From NCBI RefSeq assembly GCF_001866665.1, contig NZ_MLYO01000072.1:62001-126000 (forward strand): a stretch of DNA of 64,000 nt, written 5' to 3'. Position 1 is the stretch's first letter. Each line of letters begins with the position of its first letter. Below are positions 58,474 through 64,000 of the stretch, piece by piece. A program made the translations under genes and the position numbers. The stretch comes from Streptomyces monashensis (lineage in GTDB: Bacteria; Actinomycetota; Actinomycetes; Streptomycetales; Streptomycetaceae). Below the pieces are notes generated by a model. That model had not been told where the DNA came from and made no database searches. It saw only the letters and a list, made by a program, of their open reading frames with translations.

Positions 58474-60447
58474 TTGCGAGGTTCCGCCACCGATTCCCTG
58501 TCCACTCCCGGCCACAGACATCTACGGCGGGCTGCCGTTCCGCTCGCCTCGGCGGCCCTGCTGCTGCCGCTGCTCGGCGCGGCCCCCGCGCAGAGCACCA
58601 CCGCCGGCTCGTCCGCGCACCGGCTCCAGCAGGCCTTCGCCGGCGCCGCGGCCGAGTACCACGTGCCGCAGAGCGTTCTGCTGGCCGTCTCCTACCTCCA
58701 GTCCCGCTGGGACTGGCACGGCGGCGCGCCGAGCGTGACCGGCGGCTACGGCCCCATGCACCTGACCGACGCCCGGACCGCGATCGCCGCCACGGAGCAC
58801 CTCGCCGAGGGCAGGGAGGACGCCCGCGGCGACGGATCCCGCCCGGCCGTCCGTCCCACGATCAAGGTGCCGGCCGAGTCGCGGCTCCCGGCCCGGCTCA
58901 CGACGCTGCCGAAGGCGGCGCAGCTGACGGGCCGGCCGGCCGCGGAGCTGCGTACCGACCCGGCGGCGAACGTGGCCGGCGGGGCCGCGCTGCTCGCCGC
59001 CGCGCAGAAGCAGCTGGGCGAACCGCTCAGCACCGACCCGGCCGACTGGTACGCCGCGGTGGCCCGCTTCTCCGGCGCGGACGACACGGCGACCGCGGCG
59101 GCGTACGCCAACGACGTGTACGACGTGCTGCGTTCGGGCGAGGAGCGCACCACGGACGACGGTCAGCAGGTCATGCTGGCGGCCGAGCCGCAGCTGTCCG
59201 CCGACACCGCCCAGCTGAGGCGGGCGGGCCTGCGCACGCTGCCCACGGACGGCATCGAGTGCCCCAAGTCGGTGTCCTGCGAGGCGGTCTGGGCGCCGTA
59301 CGCCCAGTTCGGCAACAACAACTACGGCAACCACGACCTCGGCGACCGGCCGGCGTCGCAGCGCATCCGGTACATCGTCATCCATGACACGGAGGGCACC
59401 TGGGACGGGGTGCTGAACCTGATCCAGGACCCGACCTATGTGTCGTGGAACTACACGGTCCGCTCAACCGATGGTCTGATCGCCCAGCATGTGAAGGCGA
59501 AGGACGTGGCCTGGCACGCGGGCAACTGGTACGTCAACGCCGCCTCGATCGGCATCGAGCACGAGGGTTTCCTCGCCGACCCGGACGCCTGGTACACGGA
59601 GGCGATGTACCGCTCCTCGGCGCGGCTGGTGAAGTACCTGGCCCGCACGTACGACATCCCGCTGGACCGCGAGCACATCCTGGGCCATGAGAACGTGCCC
59701 GGCCCGACCACGTCCGCCATCCCCGGCATGCACACGGACCCGGGTCCGTACTGGGACTGGCGGCACTACTTCGAGCTGCTGGGCCACCCCTTCAAGCGCA
59801 CCGCGGGCAAGAGGTCGGACGTGGTGACCATCCTGCCGGAGTACGCCGTGAACCAGCCGGAGTACACGGGCTGCACGACCTCGGGCGAGCCCTGTGCCGC
59901 GCACGGCTCCAGTGAGGTGCGGCTGTACGCGGACCACGACACGGGCGCCCCGCTGATCAAGGACATCGGCCTGGGCAAGGACCCGACCATCGATGTCAAC
60001 GACATCTCCTCGCGGGTCTCCACCGGCCAGCAGTACGCGGTCGCGGGCCGCTGGGGCGACTGGACGGCGATCTGGTACCTCGGCCAGAAGGCCTGGTTCC
60101 GCGACCCGCCGGAGGAACCCACGGCGGTCCCGGCGAGGGGTCTGCTGGTGACGCCGCGGAAGGGGCTCACGAGTGTCCCGGTGTACGGCCGCGCCTACCC
60201 GGAGAAGGAGGCCTATCCGGCGGGCGTCCCGGTGCAGTCGGTCGTACCCCTGCCGTACACGGTTCCGGCCGGGCAGCGGTACGTGGCCGGTGACGTGGTA
60301 CCGGGCGAGTACGACTACTCGGTCACCTTCACCACCGACTCGCACCGGGTCGTGGTGGGCAAGGACCTGTACTACGAGATCCAGTACGGCCACCGGGTCG
60401 GCTTCGTCCGCGCCGCGGACGTCACCCTGGTGGGCTCGGCCGACTAG
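58474..60447 (+). CDS. Secreted N-acetylmuramoyl-L-alanine amidase with lysozyme-like and SH3-like regions
   Basis: A 657-aa protein from TTG 58474 with AGGAGG five nt upstream. The signal peptide is about residues 1-40. Residues about 45-90 (EYHVPQSVLLAVSYLQSRWD, GGYGPMHL) resemble the start of a lysozyme-like domain. The type 2 amidase is at about 300-430 with zinc ligands in YIVIHDTEGTW, HAGNWYVN and HENVPGP..GMHTDPGP. The C-terminal half has two SH3-like segments (SEVRLYADHDTGAPL, TSVPVYGRAYPE). It should cut the amide bond between MurNAc and the peptide stem during growth or sporulation. Confidence 0.9.
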   Translation: MRGSATDSLSTPGHRHLRRAAVPLASAALLLPLLGAAPAQSTTAGSSAHRLQQAFAGAAAEYHVPQSVLLAVSYLQSRWDWHGGAPSVTGGYGPMHLTDARTAIAATEHLAEGREDARGDGSRPAVRPTIKVPAESRLPARLTTLPKAAQLTGRPAAELRTDPAANVAGGAALLAAAQKQLGEPLSTDPADWYAAVARFSGADDTATAAAYANDVYDVLRSGEERTTDDGQQVMLAAEPQLSADTAQLRRAGLRTLPTDGIECPKSVSCEAVWAPYAQFGNNNYGNHDLGDRPASQRIRYIVIHDTEGTWDGVLNLIQDPTYVSWNYTVRSTDGLIAQHVKAKDVAWHAGNWYVNAASIGIEHEGFLADPDAWYTEAMYRSSARLVKYLARTYDIPLDREHILGHENVPGPTTSAIPGMHTDPGPYWDWRHYFELLGHPFKRTAGKRSDVVTILPEYAVNQPEYTGCTTSGEPCAAHGSSEVRLYADHDTGAPLIKDIGLGKDPTIDVNDISSRVSTGQQYAVAGRWGDWTAIWYLGQKAWFRDPPEEPTAVPARGLLVTPRKGLTSVPVYGRAYPEKEAYPAGVPVQSVVPLPYTVPAGQRYVAGDVVPGEYDYSVTFTTDSHRVVVGKDLYYEIQYGHRVGFVRAADVTLVGSAD

Positions 60448-60457
60448 GCGGTGTCCC

Positions 60458-60955
60458 TCAGCCCTGCTGGAAAAGCTCCGCCGGGAGCGGCTTCAGCAGG
60501 GCGTACAGGTCGTCGGTGATGGGGCGGTCCCAGGCGGCGATGGTCACGAGCACGCCGTCGCTGCGGTCGAACTGGACGCAGGAGATCCGGCCCTCGGAGA
60601 GCTTCAGCCGCCGCACGATGAGGAGGTTGTCGCCCTGGAGGACGGGGGTGTCCTCGGTGCCGACGACGGTGACGTCCTCGTCGTTGTCCAGCGCGAGCAG
60701 CAGCTGGCCCACCTCGAAGGGGATCTCGTCCTCGGCGACCTCGCGGGCCGGGGAGCCCTCGGGGAGGTTGCCGATGATCATGGCGGGGCCGCGGCCGCCG
60801 AAGAGGTCGTAGCGCAGGAAGACACCCTGGCAGGTGCCGTCGGGGGCGGGCAGCAGGCCCGCGCCGAGGTTGCCCGGCCAGTCGCCCGGGTCCATGGCCA
60901 GCACGTCGAAGTCGGGTCCGGCAGGAGTGGCGCTGCGGCGGCGGAGGAACGACAT
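60458..60955 (-). CDS. Conserved hypothetical protein
   Basis: A 165-aa soluble protein from ATG 60955. MSFLRRRSATPAGPDFDVL at the start, WPGNLGAGLLPAPDGTCQGV, GNLPEGSPAREVAEDEIPFE and DRPITDDLYALLKPLPAELF are distinct alpha/beta segments; no known family or motif comes to mind. It converges with the amidase gene, 10 nt between stops. Possibly a stress- or development-linked protein; function unknown. Confidence 0.7.
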   Translation of the reverse strand: MSFLRRRSATPAGPDFDVLAMDPGDWPGNLGAGLLPAPDGTCQGVFLRYDLFGGRGPAMIIGNLPEGSPAREVAEDEIPFEVGQLLLALDNDEDVTVVGTEDTPVLQGDNLLIVRRLKLSEGRISCVQFDRSDGVLVTIAAWDRPITDDLYALLKPLPAELFQQG

Positions 60956-61049
60956 GCGGCCATGGTACGTGCCCGGGCCGCGGGGGGTGACCTGGGCACC
61001 GGGTGCCGCTCGGGAAGACCGCTGCCGGCCCCGGCGGCGCGGGGACCGC

Positions 61050-61952
61050 TCACTCCTGCGGCGGCCCCGGCGGTACGACCGCGATCGGGCTGGCCGCGTG
61101 GAGCAGGACGGCCTGGGTGACCGAGCCCATCATGCGCGCGGGCGCGAGCAGACGGCGGCGGTGGCGGCCGACCACCACCAGGTCGGCGTCCCTGGAGGCG
61201 GCGACGAGGTGGCCGGCCGCGTCGCCGGGCAGCGTCTCGGTGTCGACGCGGAGCTCGGGGTGCCGCCCGTGGTGCGGGGCGAGGAAGCCGTCGGCGAGCG
61301 TGCGGGTCTCGCTCTCGACGGCGTGCTGGTCGATCGCGGGCGGCACCAGCTGTCCGGGCGCGGTCCACGTCTGCACCGGCCACGGGTAGGCGGCGATCAC
61401 CTGGACGCGGGCCGCGCGCAGGGCGGCCTCGGCGAAGGCGAACGCGAGGGTGCGGTCGTCGGGGCTGTCGACGTGCAGGCCCACGACCACGCGCGGCCCG
61501 GGTTCGGCCGGCCCCTCGCCGTGGACCTCCCGGCCGGGGCGGGGTACGACGACCACCGGGCACTCGGAGTCCCGCGCGGCGGCGAGGCCGTTGGAGCCGA
61601 GCAGCAGGCTGGCGAAGCCGCCGCGGCCCCGGGAGCCGAGGACCAACAGCTGGGCGTCGGTGCCGAGTTCGGGCAGTACGGCGCCCGGCACGCCTTCCAG
61701 GGCGACGTACTCCACGGTGGGTTCCCCGGCGCTGTCCGCGAGCCGGGCGCGGACCTCGTCGAGGACCGGGTCGCCCGCCGCGTCAGGCGGGCCGGCGACC
61801 AGCACGTCGGCCTGGCCCCAGGCGGCGTACTGCCGCACGTGCACCACCCGCAGCGGTGCCGCGCGGCGCCGGGCGGCGTCGACGGCCCAGTCCAGCGCGC
61901 GCAGGCTGTCGTCCGAACCGTCGACCGCGGCGATGACCGGCGCAGTGCTCAT
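61050..61952 (-). CDS. Universal stress protein, two tandem USP domains
   Basis: A 300-aa protein from ATG 61952 with GGAGGT upstream. USP domain 1 (about 5-140) begins VIAAVDGSDDSLRALDWAVD and has the ATP motif GSRGRGGFASLLLGSNG. USP domain 2 (about 160-295) begins RVVVGLHVDSPDDRTLAFAF and has VVGRHRRRLLAPARMMGSVT. Both keep the G2xG9xG(S/T) pattern for ATP binding. Tandem USPs are common in Streptomyces under hypoxic or dormant states; the trigger is not visible here. Confidence 0.92.
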   Translation of the reverse strand: MSTAPVIAAVDGSDDSLRALDWAVDAARRRAAPLRVVHVRQYAAWGQADVLVAGPPDAAGDPVLDEVRARLADSAGEPTVEYVALEGVPGAVLPELGTDAQLLVLGSRGRGGFASLLLGSNGLAAARDSECPVVVVPRPGREVHGEGPAEPGPRVVVGLHVDSPDDRTLAFAFAEAALRAARVQVIAAYPWPVQTWTAPGQLVPPAIDQHAVESETRTLADGFLAPHHGRHPELRVDTETLPGDAAGHLVAASRDADLVVVGRHRRRLLAPARMMGSVTQAVLLHAASPIAVVPPGPPQE

Positions 61953-62074
61953 CGTTCCCACCTCCGGAACACGACCTTCCCCTTGTCGGGGCCAGCCTGA
62001 CGCAGGGTCGGCCCCGGCGGGGCACTGCTGGTCGCGTGTCCGGAAATCCCGCCCGGAATGCCGCCGGGCGCGGC

Positions 62075-62317
62075 TCAGGTCAGGTCGAACTCCCCCTCGC
62101 GCGCGCCGGAGACGAAGGCGCCCCATTCGGCGGGCGTGAAGATCAGAGAGGGGCTCTCCGGACGACCGCTGTTGCGCATCGCGATGAAGCCCTCGACAAA
62201 CGCGATCTGGACATCGCCCAGACCCCGGCTGCTGGACTGCCATTCGGCGCTGCTGAGGTCCAGGTCCGGCTTGTCCCAGCCCGCGAGCGGCTGCTGCTGG
62301 ATGGTGGTCTCGGCCAC
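62075..62317 (-). CDS. DUF397 family protein
   Basis: An 80-aa protein from GTG 62317 with GGGAGGAG seven nt upstream. LSSAEWQSSSRGLGDVQIAF, VEGFIAMRNSGRPESPSLIF and TPAEWGAFVSGAREGEFDL are the DUF397 core. Members usually sit next to an XRE regulator and an anti-sigma-like ATPase and act with them in development (the bldB/whiJ type systems). None of those genes is adjacent here, so this is an orphan member. Confidence 0.9.
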   Translation of the reverse strand: MAETTIQQQPLAGWDKPDLDLSSAEWQSSSRGLGDVQIAFVEGFIAMRNSGRPESPSLIFTPAEWGAFVSGAREGEFDLT

Positions 62318-62421
62318 GTCCGTGCTCCTCCCGGTTCGTCGTCCGCGGCTCAGCCTAGCGACCGGTCCCGACTGCCGACAGGCCACCTGGGAAGGACTTT
62401 GGCCCCTCGGCGGCCGGCCGG

Positions 62422-63588
62422 TCAGGCGCCGGGCGGCTCGGATCCCACGAGCCACATGGAGAAGAACTGCGAACCGCCGCCGTAGGCGTGGCCGAGGACC
62501 TTGCGGGCGCCGTCCACCTGGTGTTCCCCGGCCAGGCCGCGCACCTGGAGCGCGGCCTCGGCGAAGCGGAGCATGCCGGAGGCGCCGATGGGGTTGGTGG
62601 AGAGCACGCCGCCCGACATGTTGACGGGCAGGTCGCCGTCGAGTTCGGTCACCCCGGACTCGGTGAGCTTCCAGCCCCCGCCCTCCTCGGCGAAGCCGAG
62701 GTTCTCCAGCCACATGGGTTCGTACCAGGAGAACGGCACGTACATCTCGACGGCGTCGATGTCGCGGCGCGGGTCGGCGATGCCGGCCTGCCGGTAGACG
62801 TCGGCGGCGCAGTCCCGGCCGGCCCGTGGGGAGACGAAGTCCTTCCCGGCGAACAGGGTGGGTTCGCTGCGCATGGCGCCGCCGAGCAGCCAGGCGGGCG
62901 GGCGGGGCGCGCGGGCGGCTCCGGCGCGGTCGGTGAGGACCATGGCGCAGGCGCCGTCGGAGGAGGGGCAGGTCTCGGAGTAGCGGATGGGGTCCCACAG
63001 CATGGGGGCGCCCAGCACCTTCTCCAGCGTGATGCCGTGCTCGTGGAGGTGGGCGTAGGGGTTCTTCAGGGCGTTGCGCCGGTCCTTGTAGGCGACGAGG
63101 GCGCCGATGGTGTCCGGGGCGCCGCTGCGCCGCATGTACGCGCGCACGTGCGGGGCGAAGAAGCCGCCCGCCCCGGCGAGCAGGGGCTGCTGGAAGGGGA
63201 TGGGCAGGGACAGGCCCCACATGGCGTTCGACTCGGACTGTTTTTCGAAGGCCAGGGTGAGCACGGTGCCGTGGACGCGGGCGGCGACCAGATTGGCGGC
63301 GACCAGTGCCGTCGACCCGCCGACCGAGCCGGCCGTGTGCACGCGCAGCATCGGCTTGCCCACGGCGCCCAGCGCGTCGGCGAGGTACAGCTCGGGCATC
63401 ATCAGGCCCTCGAAGAAGTCGGGTGCCTTGCCGATGACGACGGCGTCGATGTCGTTCCAGGTCAACTCGGCGTCCCGCAGCGCGCGTTGTGCGGCCTCGC
63501 GGACGAGTCCCGCGATCGACACGTCGCGGCGGGCGGCGACGTGCCTGGTCTGGCCGACGCCTACGACGGCCACGGGCTCCTTGCTCAT
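62422..63588 (-). CDS. Thiolase-fold lipid-transfer protein (SCP-x-like)
   Basis: A 388-aa protein. VAVVGVGQTRHVAARRDVSI at the start, MLRVHTAGSVGGSTALVAAN at the usual nucleophile site (Ser where thiolases have Cys), NMSGGVLSTNPIGASG and GGGSQFFSMWL. It belongs to the acetyl-CoA acetyltransferase-like/lipid-transfer group used in steroid and branched lipid side-chain breakdown, where two such subunits pair. ATG 63588 overlaps the upstream stop by four nt (ATGA), so the two genes are coupled and probably form a heteromer. Confidence 0.88.
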   Translation of the reverse strand: MSKEPVAVVGVGQTRHVAARRDVSIAGLVREAAQRALRDAELTWNDIDAVVIGKAPDFFEGLMMPELYLADALGAVGKPMLRVHTAGSVGGSTALVAANLVAARVHGTVLTLAFEKQSESNAMWGLSLPIPFQQPLLAGAGGFFAPHVRAYMRRSGAPDTIGALVAYKDRRNALKNPYAHLHEHGITLEKVLGAPMLWDPIRYSETCPSSDGACAMVLTDRAGAARAPRPPAWLLGGAMRSEPTLFAGKDFVSPRAGRDCAADVYRQAGIADPRRDIDAVEMYVPFSWYEPMWLENLGFAEEGGGWKLTESGVTELDGDLPVNMSGGVLSTNPIGASGMLRFAEAALQVRGLAGEHQVDGARKVLGHAYGGGSQFFSMWLVGSEPPGA

Positions 63589-64000
63589 CGTGGATCCCCT
63601 TCGAGTACGGCGACCAGGTTCTGCTGGAGGCAGGGTCCGGAGGTGGCATGGGCGAGGGCGCGGTCACAGGCGCCGCGGTGGATGCGGGCTGCGGCCTCGC
63701 CGATGCGGACGAGTCCGGCGGCCATGACGGGGTTGGCGGCGAGCGCCCCGCCGGAGGGGTTGACGCACACGTCGTCGCCGAGGCGCAGCGCCCTGCGCAG
63801 GACCACTTCCTGGGCGCTGAACGGCGCGTGCAACTCCGCGGTGTCCACGGGCCGTTCGAAGGCGCCCGCCTTCTCGGCGGCGAGCCGCGTGGACGGCGAG
63901 TCGGTGAGGTCGCGCACGCCCAGCCCGTGGGCCTCGATGCGGTGGTCGATGCCCCGGATCCAGGCGGGCCGCGCGCACAGTTCGCGGGCCCGCTGCCCCG
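63585..64000 (-). CDS. Thiolase-fold lipid-transfer protein, 5' part outside window
   Basis: Only the C-terminal about 137 residues are inside the window; the frame is open at 64000. IRGIDHRIEAHGLGVRDLTD, the segment LHAPFSAQEVVLRRALRLGD and NPSGGALAANPVMAAGLVRI are the second half of a thiolase-like subunit. It is the partner of the coupled downstream gene. Catalytic His and Cys positions lie outside or are not certain. Confidence 0.85.
   Translation of the reverse strand, partial: GQRARELCARPAWIRGIDHRIEAHGLGVRDLTDSPSTRLAAEKAGAFERPVDTAELHAPFSAQEVVLRRALRLGDDVCVNPSGGALAANPVMAAGLVRIGEAAARIHRGACDRALAHATSGPCLQQNLVAVLEGDPR

Overview
The window is chromosomal DNA from a Streptomyces-type actinomycete. 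It has very high GC with strong G/C third positions, GTG and TTG starts behind GGAGG sites, and genus-typical families: SsgA-like, chaplin, streptophobe, DUF397, DUF5990, an NsdA-like regulator, a BldN-like promoter and PHO-box-like direct repeats. The 2-methylisoborneol genes and the number of decayed genes fit an accessory chromosomal arm. That placement is an inference.

Layout. 0.8-4.3 kb: a three-gene encapsulin operon for a C11 terpenoid (family 2B shell, terpene cyclase cargo, geranyl diphosphate C-methyltransferase). 4.3-13.2 kb: small regulators, then a phospho-signalling island with a soluble Ser/Thr kinase, an SH3-like protein and a double-FHA ABC exporter, facing a streptophobe membrane protein and a Pro/Ser-rich DUF6777-like protein. 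13.5-24.7 kb: mostly housekeeping and detoxification genes (two aldo/keto reductases, LysR, adenosine deaminase, BlaI/M56 pair, aldehyde dehydrogenase) with an inverted-repeat element at 14.4 kb and two gene remnants.

24.7-27.3 kb: a sulfonate-sulfur operon read leftwards. It comprises a 27-aa cysteine-containing leader peptide with its own promoter, a pyrimidine-only stretch, a small Cys-containing protein, an FMN reductase, a broken SfnB-like gene and ssuD. 27.4-29.2 kb: LysR and photolyase pseudogenes. 29.3-34.0 kb: an SPW membrane protein, an ArsR/SRPBCC fusion regulator, a secreted tandem-repeat protein, an acetyltransferase and an APC permease.

33.7-38.0 kb: a ROK regulator and a GH2 exo-glucosaminidase that share a 21-bp operator, suggesting control of chitosan or glucosamine use. 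38-45 kb: secreted and surface proteins (a GATase-like secreted protein, a long LAxTG chaplin, a secreted tripeptidyl-peptidase-type hydrolase) plus GNAT enzymes. 45.8-53.4 kb: asparagine synthetase, a 1-kb apparently decayed gap, a baeRF-like protein, an inositol-dehydrogenase-like oxidoreductase, a Tat-exported phospholipase C behind a PHO-box-like repeat, and an SsgA-like cell-division protein. 53.8-64 kb: PAS/PP2C phosphatase, NsdA-like regulator, APH-like kinase, cell-wall amidase, tandem universal stress protein, DUF397 protein and two translationally coupled thiolase-like lipid-transfer genes, the last cut by the window edge.

The most distinctive items are the terpene nanocompartment with a changed Asp-rich motif and short cargo arm, the leader-peptide/pyrimidine-tract arrangement of the sulfur operon, the paired ROK operators, and the repeat element whose terminal repeat supplies a gene's stop codon. 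No tRNA, rRNA, CRISPR array or intact transposase was seen.
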